Source: Isoetes taiwanensis
Lineage: Eukaryota; Streptophyta; Lycopodiopsida; Isoetales; Isoetaceae
DNA: 64,000 nucleotides
Assembly: GCA_021234155.1 (NCBI GenBank)
Contig: JAJEKV010000066.1
Coordinates: 4,428,537-4,492,536, forward strand
Direction of reading: 5' to 3'
Shown here piece after piece: positions 22,331 to 34,100 of this stretch; position 1 is the stretch's first letter; the number at the start of each line of letters is the position of its first letter. Both the position numbers and the translations under genes were made by a program. The notes below the pieces were generated by a model. That model saw only the letters and a list, made by a program, of their open reading frames with translations. It had not been told where the DNA came from and made no database searches.

Positions 22331-22625
22331 GATTCCTTTATATTCTAGAACTTTTTAGAACATTCTAAGACTTTCTGGAACATTCTAAGACTTTCAATAT
22401 ATTCTAAAACTTTCTGGAAGTATTTCCCTAGATTTCCTTACATTCCCGTGGATTCCCCTACATTCTAGAACATTCTAAAACTTATTAGAACAATTTGGAA
22501 TTTTCTGAAAGAATTTTCTTAGATCCGCCCTAGATTCTCTTATGTTCTAGAAGTTTCTAGAAGATTCTAGAACTTTCTAGAGCCTTCCAGAACATTCTAA
22601 AACCTTCTTGAACTAGCTAGAATGT
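22331..22625 (+). repeat. TTCTAGAA-type palindromic repeat (HSE-like)
   Basis: It continues array 2 but with the words TTCTAGAAC, ATTCTAAGACTTTCTGGAAC and AGAAGTTTCTAGAAGATTC. At about 22536-22590 the series TTCTAGAAG-TTTCTAGAAG reads as consecutive TTCnnGAA units, the heat-shock-factor consensus. It may be chance from the 10-bp repeat or a true clustered HSE. Confidence 0.55.
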
Positions 22626-22694
22626 TATAGGCTATTTTATCTTAATGGCAACATTACCCTTAAGTATATTTGGAACATAAATTATTTATAGAAT

Positions 22695-22765
22695 TGATGC
22701 TTGGTCTAGTGGTTAGAATGGGGGGCTGGGGGGTCAATGGTCAGGGTTCGAATCCCCCATACAAC
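22695..22765 (+). mobile_element. tRNA-like head of a SINE (or tRNA pseudogene)
   Basis: TTGGTCTAGTGGTTAGAATG at 22701-22720 fits an A box, and GGTTCGAATCC at 22745-22755 is a perfect B box inside a T-arm (GGG-TTCGAAT-CCC). The anticodon arm and acceptor stem do not close convincingly, so a working tRNA is unlikely. AAATTTTAAAAACC follows. Confidence 0.5.
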
Positions 22766-22804
22766 ATAAAAATTTTAAAAACCTTTTTCCTAAGGGATGA
22801 GCAT

Positions 22805-23075
22805 TTAACTTGGGCCGTAGGATCTTGGACCTGATCAAGGGTCGAGATCTCACACAATATGAGCCATAGGATCTATTACGTATAATTCCCAAAGTCATGT
22901 GCACCGTAGGATGTGTGCAAAGCAACGTGAGCCGCAGGATCTCGGACCGACGATCAGGATCAAATCAACCTGGACCGTAGGATCGCTTACATATAATCTG
23001 ATACAAACTCCCAAGCCATCTGGGCCGTATGATATGTCCCAAAGCCACGTGAGCCATAGGATCTCAGATCAACGG
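22805..23075 (+). repeat. Tandem repeat with GCCGTAGGATC core
   Basis: Seven copies of a core like GRGCCRTAGGATC (GGGCCGTAGGATC, GAGCCATAGGATC, GCACCGTAGGATG and others) are spaced about 35-50 bp apart. They are interleaved with GATCTCGGACC-like and CCCAAAGCCACGTGAG-like words. Confidence 0.65.
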
Positions 23076-23119
23076 TCGGATTCAACACGACAAACATAAG
23101 AACATATATATGTTATGAT

Positions 23120-23510
23120 AGTAAGACTCGGAGGCTCCAAGGCCACGCCGAGAAAGAAACAACAGCCAACCAATCGGGAACCGTCCACGGAAAATGATCC
23201 TCGCGGGAAAACCAACTGATTAGTGCTGCCTCGGAGGCTACGTTGCAACGCCGAGAGAAAATGAAAAAGAGTTATGCCCCAGAAGCTATAGTGCCATGCC
23301 GCGAAAGAATAAACTAATAAGTATGCCTCAGAGGCTACAAAGCCACGCTGAGGAAATAAAGAATGAAAATTTAAAGGACATAGAAAAGAAAAGAAGCTAT
23401 AGTGCCATGCCACGAAAGAATGAACTAATAAGTATGCTTCAGAGGCTACAAAGCCACGCTGAGAAAATAAAGAATGCAAATTTAAAGGACATAGAAAAGA
23501 AAAAGAAATA
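23120..23510 (+). repeat. Tandem repeat with GGCTACAAAGCCACGC core
   Basis: Several units of GAGGCTMCAARGCCACGCYG then AGAAA. A larger unit of about 112 bp (GAAGCTATAGTGCCATGCC through GGACATAGAAAAG) is duplicated at about 23284 and 23395. A similar core (GAAGCCACGGGGCTACGCCG) lies at 48325-48350 in family C, upstream of the same kind of hairpin end. Confidence 0.7.
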
Positions 23511-23653
23511 ATGAACCTGATCAAATGCAAATAACCATCAAGGGAGGGAGGGTGAGGGAAGCTGATAGGATAGAGAAGAAGGAGAACTAGCTCAAGAGAA
23601 CACCGATGATAGAACAATGAAGAGAGGCTGAATAAATAGGAGGAGTAACAAAG

Positions 23654-23710
23654 GGACGTCCCCATCTAAGGAATGTCGGTTCTATTGCTGTCGCAATAGA
23701 ATCGTGGCAT
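23654..23710 (+). promoter_or_regulatory. Right-end ATIR and terminal hairpin of B0
   Basis: GGAC-gtcc-CCATCTAAGGA (23654-23672) is the inverse of the left end TCCTAGGATGGGTCC with a 4-nt insert. It is followed by stem CGGTTCTATTGC, loop TGTC and GCAATAGAATCG (one mismatch), and the unit ends GTGGCAT. Confidence 0.7.
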
Positions 23711-26700
23711 TCCTAGGATGGGTCCTATGATAGGCTATATCGGCCGATAGAAGAGGAACAAACTCAAAAACTACTCAGCATGGAGATTGAAAAGAAGAGA
23801 AGCTAAAGAGAGAGATAGTATAAAGAAAGGGAGAAACAAGTCTACAAGAGTCACTGGAAAAGAATGCACAGATAAAGCTGAAGGGATAGCGGAACAAAAT
23901 AGATCTAAAAATGGCAACAACAAAGGTACAAGAACAGACAGAACATCGAAAGAGCCGATGGGAGGAATGACGGGTGAACACATAGAAAGGAAGAATATAA
24001 TACGGTAGAAAAGGAACCAGGTAAGTGGGAGCCAGAACGAATAGTGGCATGGAAAACAAGGCGACTAAGAAAACAGGCAAGTGTAGCAAAGTAAAAAGGT
24101 CGGAATAAAAGAGAGCAGAAAAGAAAAAGTGGAGAAGGTAGAAGGGGACAAAACTCAGCAGGAAAAGCGAACGGAGAAAGGAAGGATAGAAACATGAACC
24201 AACAAGGAACTAAAAGAGCGAAAAGAAGTCAACAAAATTGCCAAACAGAGAGTGAACAAAAAATGAGCTAGAGACCAGAAAAACATGACTAACATGGCAC
24301 CAAACGGGACGGACCAATAAATGGAAAATTAATAGTATCCAAAACTACACATATAGGGCGCAAGAGCACAAAGGCAAGAGTATCGAAGCCAAAAGGGGGT
24401 GCCCAAAAGGGCGAATGCAACTGCAAATAGAATGACTAAAGCGAAAGACTAGGAACAACATGACAAGCAACCGGATAGGTGACGCTATAAATGAATGGCT
24501 CAATGAGGATAAAAGATGACATAAATATGTGTCTTCAACTGGAAAATAAAGTCAAAGGTCCACAACGTGCAAACAACACCCAGAGCATCTCCAATGCCAA
24601 GAAGATAGATAAAATAAACTATGACAAGTAGAGACAACTCAAAAATTTGGAAAGAAGAATGGTGGAAAAGAACTACGTAATAAAAGCTTTACAACGAGAA
24701 GGAAAGCACCAAAGGAAAACTAGCACAAATGCAATATGCAAGATGATTCTTTATCTACACTAATATCTTATGAACCAAGGGATCAGATGCACTAAAATAG
24801 ATGAACCCATGCGAATGTATAAAATTTGTCGTAGAGCAAAAAGAAGCCAAGTAAAGACACCGTGTTGACTAGGCCAGCAAAAAACGCATCACCATAATGC
24901 CATCACAAGCAATCACCAAAGAAAAAATCGTGATAGAAGAACTATAAACTGCCCTTAAGAGCTACCATGAAAGAAGGACGACATGAGTAATGCAAGCCAA
25001 GAAAGGGGGACAATTGAAAATATGGTATAAAGAAAATAAGAAATGAGCCTACAAGTGTCAATGGAATAAAATGAAACATGATGCACAGATGAGGCTGATA
25101 GAGCAACCACAATGGATCTAAAAACGGAGATAACAAAGGGTGAAAGCCAAGAACCTAGAAACAGTTAAAGGGAGCAAAGAGGGGCCTCGTGACAAATGTA
25201 ACAGACCTAGAAAAAAATAAATCTCCTGACAATGGATTAAACGAAAATAAAGGCATAAAGTACTTGAAAATAGATATAATAGAAACGATGAGCAAATGAG
25301 GCTAGAAAACAAATTGAGATAATGAAGCAATGGCGAGTGGATGGACCATATCGCAAAAACAAGTTCATAGGAATACAACATAACTAGAATAATGATATCA
25401 AGCAGGAGACTGGAGCGACCCAGAGCAAAAAGACAATCATGATAAATAGGTTAAGCGTATTAAAGGGATACAAAAGATACCAAGTAAAACAACTAGAATA
25501 CAAGCACAAAAAAGAAGCTAGAGGGACCAATAGTGGGCAAATGGCACAAAGGGGTAACATCTATTTGAAGCAAAAAGTCAAACCGAAGGAAAGGACTAGA
25601 TGATACCGAGCCAACACATACAAAGGGCCAAAGGGACTTATGAAAATCATGGGATCACTACACAAGGGAGCAAAACGGAACACACTAGTGGTTGTTAATA
25701 TAGCAATGTAGGTAAACCGGTCATCCGATAAACAACGTTATATCGATATATCAATATACCTCGGATAAGAATGACTAGTTCAAGATGATAAAGATGCATA
25801 AAGTGAACCATGGAAAAGGTAATAAAAGATGGAAAGTGGAACGATAAACAAACAAATCCATGAATGTGACAACAAAAATGACAACAATATCGCCGCACAA
25901 CTCGGTGTAATTAATACACTAAAAAAATGGATAATGATGAGACCAAAATAAAACAAAGGGACCGGGAAGAAAATGAAACGAGATCTACTTGGAGAGTAAA
26001 CATAACCCAACAAACTTTGAAGAACCAAACACACATATGGGATAAAGAACAAGAGAAAAAAGGGGTCATGAAGAATGCTAGATAAAAGGAACAAAGCATA
26101 GCAATTTGAAAACCCTTTAATAACAATCTAAAGCAAAACAAGCGATGCTAAAATAAATAAAATGGGAGGAGATGAGGAGCAAAAATAAGCACGAGAGCAA
26201 CATAAATAAATCGAATGGTGCGAATATGAAACTAAAGAAAAGATGGAGAAAATGAGAGCAAATGGCCAAATAGAACAAACGTGGACAAACATAACGAAAG
26301 CGACTGATGAAATATAACAAATGATATTAGTTGCAATAATCATAACAATAGAACGAGAGACTAACATTGTAGCAAAGAAGGGAGCATGAACGCTAGAGCG
26401 CATCAAATGAAAAATACAAAGCAATGCAAAATAAGTAAATAGAATAGTGGTATAAAAGGGGAGCAAAGTAACAAATTCAAAAACAAATAAAACGAACAGA
26501 ACAAAACAAAAGAACATGAATAAACATGACCAAGTCTTGTGAATGATGTATCCAACCACACCTATAGCAGATGAAAGTAGTCTAGGAAGGACCCAAGTAT
26601 GTGTACCAAACCAAAAATGCAATGTTGAAGAATGACCACAACTTGCAAGTGCTCTGAACGACTCCAATGCAATAACTAGAATAGACCTCATATACCCTAC

Positions 26701-28734
26701 TATAATGAGCCTCCAAGGGAATCAAGAAGTAAAATCATAATATGGGAGGTATAATCGACCTTCAAAGAAACCAATAAAGAAAACCATAAATACTGTTATA
26801 GTCAACCTCTAAATAAACAAGAGATGAAATCATGATAATATAGCCTATATACCCACCAAAGAAATCGATAAATAAAACCATAAGAAGGGGCACAATTACG
26901 AGAGATGCCAATCAACCATATCGAAGACACAAGCACACATCCAACATGTTGAATACAAGCCAAATGCCCATACATCTCATAAACATGCCCTCAAATGTAA
27001 AACCTACCAACGTCCAAATGCCCCAAGAACCAACATGAAGTAATATAGCCATACTAAAAGTGAAAAAAACATAAACCGTGTCAACCCATAGAGGACATAT
27101 CCTAACAAGGTAGACATAAATTAGTAACAATTGACTAATTGTGAATTGAAACAACGAGGTGATGGACTAGAGAATCTGCATTACAAAAGTCAGACTAAAA
27201 CTTCTCAAACTATACATGACAGTAAAGCTATCTAGGAGGTGATGCTTAGACCGACAATCATCAATGGTCTGTGAAGTCAAATAACATTGAATCACTAAGC
27301 CATGACAAAACATACCCAAGGAAATAGCCCCATGCAAAGAAAAACCATGAATTAATATCATTGGCTATGGCGAGCAAACATCACCAACTGAGATACTAAG
27401 AGCTTCGAACCGCCGAAGAAGATATGTGCAACAACGTGGGTAAGCTGCAAACATGCCATAAAGAGGTCGTAGACCCTTAACGATATAGTGTTAGCTAAGG
27501 ATTACGACGATCTTCGAAACCACCAAACGCAAGTGAGAACAAACCGCATACAAGAGAAAAGAATCTCATATATTGTCCAAAAGTGGAAGAAAGCTAAGGG
27601 TCAATAATTACAAAGGAAAATGCGCAAAATATTTGATGGCAATTTTGAGAGGGGCAACTTGTTTATGAAAAAGGTCCAAGTATCTATGCACCATGACAAC
27701 TTAAGAACAAAAGAGATCCACATACCTAGCATAATAAGAATCTTGACCATTGTTGATCCATGTTGTCACCAAGTCATACAAGGAAAATCCATCTCTTGAT
27801 GATCCAAGTGGTCATGACTCATGAAGTCACAATAGGGTCGATATTGACCCAAACCCGCTATGAGAGATCGATTAACAGAAAAAGTACCAAAGTAAACTAT
27901 TAACATAAGGAGTTCAAGAAGTATTAAAATGAGAAGATACAAATGCCAAAATCATCCATCGACAAGCTAAAAACCAATGGAATCTAGGTCCGCCTAATAA
28001 AGGCAAGGAAGATTATATAACCCAAACATCTCACAAAGATGGAACAAGTGGCACCACAATGCAATATTATAAGGTGTCCATGTAAGGGAGAGAATCACAA
28101 GCAAACAAGGCATTCCAAAATAGTCACAATACACCTGAAGAGGATAAAGATTTGTGTAATTTGATAAGAATGAGTTTGTTTTCGTTATTGCACTAACAAG
28201 TTCGCTTGAAAAAAGTCACATCCTGGAACAATATGATACAACATCCAAGGCCCATGACAAACCCATTTTATATATAGACCAAAACAAACATGCATGTAGT
28301 GGTCGTTAAGAAGGAGAGAAAACAATGCCTCCCAAGCAAGTCAAAGTTTCATCATATACTAGAACAAGCATGTCGGCAAGGGTCATAACGGAGGGAGTGT
28401 GATCAAAAAACGCAAATCTAAAAGCATAAAAAAGAAACAATAGGCCTATTACATCGACCAACGGCAACATAGATTAAAAAAAAAAAAAAAAAAAAAAAAA
28501 GGAGAATAAAATAAGTAAAGGTAGAAATGAAGAATAAAACAAGTAAAGGCGGAACTAGAGAAAACATGGATCCAATAAAAGAATAAAACAAGTAAAAAGT
28601 AGACAAATAACAAGAAAGGGAATCAAACCTGAAACCATATCTCACAAACTATGTATCTCCACCAACACGCCAATAAAGCTGACATTGAAAAACTACGCTT
28701 AATATATAATGTGAAAAACAAAAATCATAACAGA

Positions 28735-29010
28735 GTAAAAACGGGCTTTGTTCTTCTAGAAACCGTGATCGCCCCGTGGCGGGCTACCAACGGCCAATCA
28801 AGCATCGTAGCCTCTATGGCGCCGAATCTTGCAATCCCCGCTTCAACCCTAAACATAACCGCGGTGCAAACCTTTAGCGCATTGAATGCAAACTTTGGCA
28901 TGGGGCGCGAGGTAACGAAAGGGGCAAATAAACGGTTTCCCATGGATCCAACACCGATTTGAGCATATCGATTCAATACCGGTTGGTGCAATAGAGTGAA
29001 TGGGGTTTGT
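28735..29010. other. GC-richer island inside B1
   Basis: Roughly 270 bp with many CG words (GATCGCCCCGTGGCGGGC, GGCGCCGAATC, CATGGGGCGCGAGG) inside very A-rich surroundings. The B2 copy at about 34972-35250 has small indels that shift all frames, so coding is not conserved. It may be a captured gene piece or a regulatory block. Confidence 0.45.
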
Positions 29011-29824
29011 GCAAACCTCGTGATCGCCTTCAAAATCCAGATCGATGGCAAAAGCTCTGGTGATTTTGGATAAGTGATCTTGGATATGGCTAATCGTGAG
29101 CTTAAGGGGCCACCGATAGAGCAAAAATCTGAAATAGAAATCAGACACAAAAACTGCCACAGACAAAACTGATCAACATGAAAAACAGAAAGATACGAGC
29201 GGTGGAGCAGCTACCAAATTACTAGAAAATTTGTAAGACAAGACCAGAGACAACTCAAAATTTTAATGGAAGTTATTCTACCTATCCTGCCAAGCTATGA
29301 TTTAAAATCACCGCAAAGCGAGACTAACCTGCTCATCCAAGTTATGAAGAAAACGAAGGCCAAAGCAAAGTTCAAAAAGGGATAAAGAACAAAACCTCCC
29401 GGTATGGTAGGTCCACAGCCCATGGGATAAGTCTCTATCCATCTCCCAAATGGCTCTATAAACATCCCGGGCGCCATCCTTTAGCCCGTGATCAAAGGTA
29501 TGAACATGCAAAAAGAAAAAGGAACCCAACGCTACTCCCGCACAAAACCGAAAAGAATCGCCCTTATGATCCCGCAGAATGTAATCGAGCCCAACCCCTT
29601 CACGGAAAAGGGGAGAAATTCTTTACAAACGGAAGAGAAAAAGGGGATAGATAGAAGCCCTATCCTCACACGCTAGAAGAAAACAAAATAGAGAATCATA
29701 GGAGAGTAGGAAGCTGATAGAATAGTAGGAAGCTGATAGGATAGAGAAGAAGGAGAACTAGCTCAAGAGAACACCGATGATAGAACAAATGAAGAGAGGT
29801 CAATAAATAGGAGGAGTAACAAAG

Positions 29825-29881
29825 GGACGCCCCCATCCAAGGAATGTCGGTTCTATTGTTGTCGCAATAGAACCGTGGCAT
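29825..29881 (+). promoter_or_regulatory. Right-end ATIR and terminal hairpin of B1
   Basis: GGAC-gccc-CCATCCAAGGA is followed by CGGTTCTATTG, a short loop and CAATAGAACCG, then GTGGCAT at the junction with B2. Confidence 0.7.
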
Positions 29882-30826
29882 TCCTAGGATGGGTCCTATG
29901 ATAGGCTATATCGGCCGATAGAAGAGGAACAAACTCAAAAACTATTCAGCATGGAGATTGAAAAGAAGAGAAGCTAAAGAGAGAGATAGTATAAAGAAAG
30001 GGAGAAACAAGTCTACAAGAGTCACTGGAAAAGAATGCAATGTGATAAAGTCAAGGGATAGTGGAACAAAATAGATCTAAAAAATGGCAACAAACAAAGG
30101 TACAAGAATGTATTTAACATCGAAAGAGCCGATGGGAGGAATGACGAAAGTGAAGAACATATAGAAAGGAAGAATATATACAGAGAGAAAAGAACTGTGT
30201 AAGTGGGAGCCAAAACGAATAGTGGCATGGAAAACAAGGTGACTAAGAAAACAGGCAAGTGTAGCAAAGTAAAAAGGTCGGAATAAAAGAGAGCAGAAAA
30301 GAAAAAGTGGAGAAGGTAGAAGGGGACACTAAAACTCAGCCGGAAAAGCGAACGGAGAAAGGAAGGATAGAAACATGAACCAACAAGGAACTAAAAGAGT
30401 TAAAAAAAGAAGTCAACAAAATTGCCAAACGAGAGTGAACAAAAATGAGCTAGAGACCGTAAAAACATGACTAACATGGCACCAAACGGGACGGACCAAT
30501 AAATGGAAAATTAATAGTATCCAAAACTACACATATAGGGCTAAGAGCACAAAGGCAAGAGTATCGGGCTAAAAGGGGGTGCCCAAAAGGGCGAATGCAA
30601 CTGCAAATAGAATGACTAAAGCGAAAGACTAGGAACAACATGACAAGCAACCGGATAGGTGACGCTATAAATGAATGGCTCAATGAGGATAAAAGATGAC
30701 CTAAATATGTGTCTTCAATCGAAAATAAAGTCAAAGGTCCACAACGCAAACAACACCCAGAGCATCTCCAATGCCAAGAAGATAGATAAAATAAACTATG
30801 ACAAGTAGAGACAACTCAAAAATTTG

Positions 30827-30947
<121 letters not shown>

Positions 30948-31128
30948 TATTTTAACGTCACACCACTAGGCAGCATCCAACTGGACATGTGACAACACTA
31001 CATTGCTTTGTTGGGCCCTGCCCCCAACCACTTTACATTGCGTCTGTGGGTTTTGACACACCAACAGTTCAAAGTGCGATTCTGGGCGGTCTCAAACTCG
31101 AGATCTATAGTTGCTAGACCTAGTGTAT
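30948..31128 (-). mobile_element. 5'-truncated SINE inside B2
   Basis: On the minus strand it begins ACACTAGGTC and has a B box-like GAGTTTGAGACC and then GCCCAGAATCGCA, as in the SINE at 15262-15400. It ends TGACGTTAAAATAC followed by (TATC)n. The A box is missing, so the copy is truncated at the 5' end. B1 lacks it. About 35 bp of target present in B1 is missing and no target-site duplication is seen. Confidence 0.7.
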
Positions 31129-34100
31129 TACAACGAGAAGGAAAGCACCAAAGGAAAACTAGCACAAATGCAACATGCAAGATGATTCTTTATCTACACT
31201 AATATCTTATGAACCAAGGGATCAGATGCACTAAAATAGATGAACCCATGCGAATGTATAAAATTTGTCGTAGAACAAAAAGAAGCCAAGTAAAGACACC
31301 GTGTTGACTAGGCCAGCAAAAAACGCATCACCATAATGCCATCACAAACAATCACCAAAGAAAAAATCGTGATAGAAGAACTATAAACTGCCCTTAAGAG
31401 CTACCATGAAAGAAGGACGACATGAGTAATGCAAGCCAAGAAAGGGGGACAATTGAAAATATGGTATAAAGAAAATAAGAAATGAGCTTACATGTGTCAA
31501 TGGAATAAAATGAAACATGATGCACAGATGAGGCTGATAGAGCAACCACAATGGATCTAAAAACGGAGATAACAAAGGGTGAAAGCCAAGAACCTAGAAA
31601 CAGTTAAAGGGAGCAAAGAGTACCCTCGTGACAAATGTAACAGACCTAGAAAAAAATAAATCTCCTGACAATGGATTAAACGAAAATAAAGGCATAAATT
31701 ACTTGAAAATAGATATAATAGAAACGATGAGCAAATGAGGCTAGAAAACAAATTGAGATAATGAAGCAATGGCGAAAGTGGATGGACCATATCGCATAAA
31801 AAACAAGTTCATAGGAATACAACATAACTAGAATAATGATATCAAGCAGGAGACTGGAGCGACCCAGAGCAAAAAGACAATCATGATAAATAGGTTAAGC
31901 GTATTAAAGGGATACAAAAGATACCAAGTAAAACAACTAGAATACAAGCACAAAAAGAAGTTAGAGGGACCAATAGTGGGCAAATGGCACAAAGGGGGTA
32001 ACATCTATTTGAAGCAAAAGTCAAACTGAAGGAAAGGACTAGATGATACTGGAGCCAACACATACAAAGGGCCAAAGGGACTTATGAAAAATCATGGGGT
32101 CACTACACAAGGGAGCAAAACGGAACACACTAGTGGTTGTTAATATAGCAATGTAGGTAAATCGGTCATCTGATAAACAACGTTATATCAGATATATCAA
32201 TATACCTCAGATAAGAATGACTAGTTCAAGATGATAAAGATGCATAAAGTGAACCATGGAAAAGGTAATAAAAGATGGAAAGTGGAACGATAAACAAACA
32301 ATTCCATGAATGTGACAACAAAAAATGACAACAATACTGCTGCACAACTCTGACAGCTCTAATTAATACACTAAAAAATGGATACGATGAGACCAAAATA
32401 AAACAAAGGGACCGGGGAAGAAAATGAAACGAGACGACGAGAGTAAACATAACCCAACAAACTTTGAAGAACCAAACACACATATGGGATAAAGAACAAG
32501 AGAAAAAAGGGGTCATGAAGAATGCTAGATAAAAGGAACAAAGCATAGCAGTTGAAAACCTCAGAATAACAATCTAAAGCAAAACAAACGATGCTAAAAA
32601 TAAATAAAATGGGAGGAGATGAGGAGCAAAAATAAGCACGAGAGCAACATAAATAAATCGAATGGTGCGAATATGAAACTAAAGAAAAGATGGAGAAAAA
32701 TGAGAGCAAATGGCCAAATAGAACAAACGTGGACAAACATAACGAAAAGTTTAATCGATGAAATATAATAAATGATATTAGTTGCAATAATCATAACAAT
32801 AGAACGAGAGACTAACATTGTAGCAGCAAAGGGAGCATGAACGCTAGAGCGCATCAAATGAAAAATACAAAGCAATGCAAAATAAGTAAATAGAATAGTG
32901 GTATAAAAGGGGAGCAAAGTAACAAATTAAAAAAACAAATAAAACGAACAGAACAAAACAAAAGAACATGAATAAACATGACCAAGTCTTGTGAATGATG
33001 TATCCAACCACACCTATAGCAGATGAAAGTAGTCTAGGAAGGACCCAAGTATGTGTACCAAACCAAAAATGCAATGTTGAAGAATGACCACAACTTGCAA
33101 GTGCTCTGAACGACTCCAATGCAATAACTAGAATAGACCTCATATACCCTACTATAATGAGCCTCCAAGGGAATCAAGAAGTAAAATCATAATATGGGAG
33201 GTATAATCGACCTTCAAAGAAACCAATAAAGAAAACCATAAATACTGTTATAGTCAACCTCTAAATAAACAAGAGATGAAATCATGATAATATAGCCTAT
33301 ACCCACCAAAGAAATCGATAAATAAAACCATAAGAAGGGGCACAATTACGAGAGATGCCAATCAACCATATCGAAGACACAAGCACACATCCAACATGTT
33401 GAATACAAGCCAAATGCCCATACATCTCATAAACATGCCCTCAAACGTAAAAACCTACCAACGTCCAAATGCCTGCAACCAACATGAAGTAATATAGCCA
33501 TACTAAAAGTGAAAAAAACATAAACCGTGTCAACCCATAGAGGACATATCCTAACAAGGTAGACATAAATTAGTAACAATTGACTAATTGTGAATTGAAA
33601 CAACGAGGTGATGGACTAGAGAATCTGCATTACAAACAGTCAGACTAAAACTTCTCAAACTATACATGACAGTAAAGCTATCTAGGAGGTGATGCTTAGA
33701 CCGACAATCATTATCAAATAACATTGAATCACTAAGCCATGACAAAACATACCCAAGGAAATAGCCCCATGCAAAGAAAAACCATGAATTAATATCATTG
33801 GCTATGGCGAGCAAACATCACCAACTGAGATACTAAGAGCTTCGAACCGCCGAAGAAGATATGTGCAACAACGTGGGTAAGCTGCAAACATGCCATAAAG
33901 AGGTCGTAGACCCTTAACGATATAGTGTTACTAAGGATTACGACGATCTTCGAAACCACCAAACGCAAGTGAGAACAAACCGCATACAAGAGAAAAGAAT
34001 CTCATATATTGTCCAAAAGTGGAAGAAAGCTAAGGGTCAATAATTACAAAGGAAAATGCGCAAAATATTTGATGGCAATTTTGAGAGGGGCAACTTGTTT

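Larger units (their letters stand above)
17512..23710 (+). mobile_element. Helentron-like unit B0 (ends match B1/B2, interior differs)
   Basis: The left 37-38 bp (TCCTAGGATGGGTCC through TATATCGGCCGA) is identical to the left ends of B1 and B2. The right about 150 bp (23557-23710) matches the right ends of B1 and B2, including the inverted repeat and hairpin. The unit is 6199 bp, against 6171 and 6220 for B1 and B2, but the interior is unrelated. It holds 10-bp-period repeats, a MITE, a GC-rich foldback, a heat-shock-like promoter and a tRNA-like element. Either it is a diverged family member with captured sequence, or the left end belongs to a separate fragment and the length match is chance. 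Confidence 0.5.
23711..29881 (+). mobile_element. Helentron-like element B1 (non-autonomous, 6.17 kb)
   Basis: Left end TCCTAGGATGGGTCC; right end with the inverse repeat (from 29825), a 12-bp-stem hairpin and GGCAT. B2 follows directly and is a diverged copy along its whole length. The plus strand is strongly rich in A and G from end to end. The many minus-strand frames (for example 26128-26691) are therefore T-rich products of composition; none shows Rep, helicase, RT or integrase motifs. I call it a large non-autonomous element. It could instead be a purine-rich satellite-like unit bounded by Helentron ends. Confidence 0.7.

Noticed and set aside
22695-22765. Functional tRNA gene.
   Set aside because: The A and B boxes are good but the acceptor and anticodon stems do not close and no T-run terminator follows at the right place.
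26128-26691. Long minus-strand open frames inside B1/B2 (up to about 190 residues).
   Set aside because: They are rich in F, L, S and C as expected from the A/G-rich plus strand. They differ between B1 and B2 by frameshifts and show no domain.
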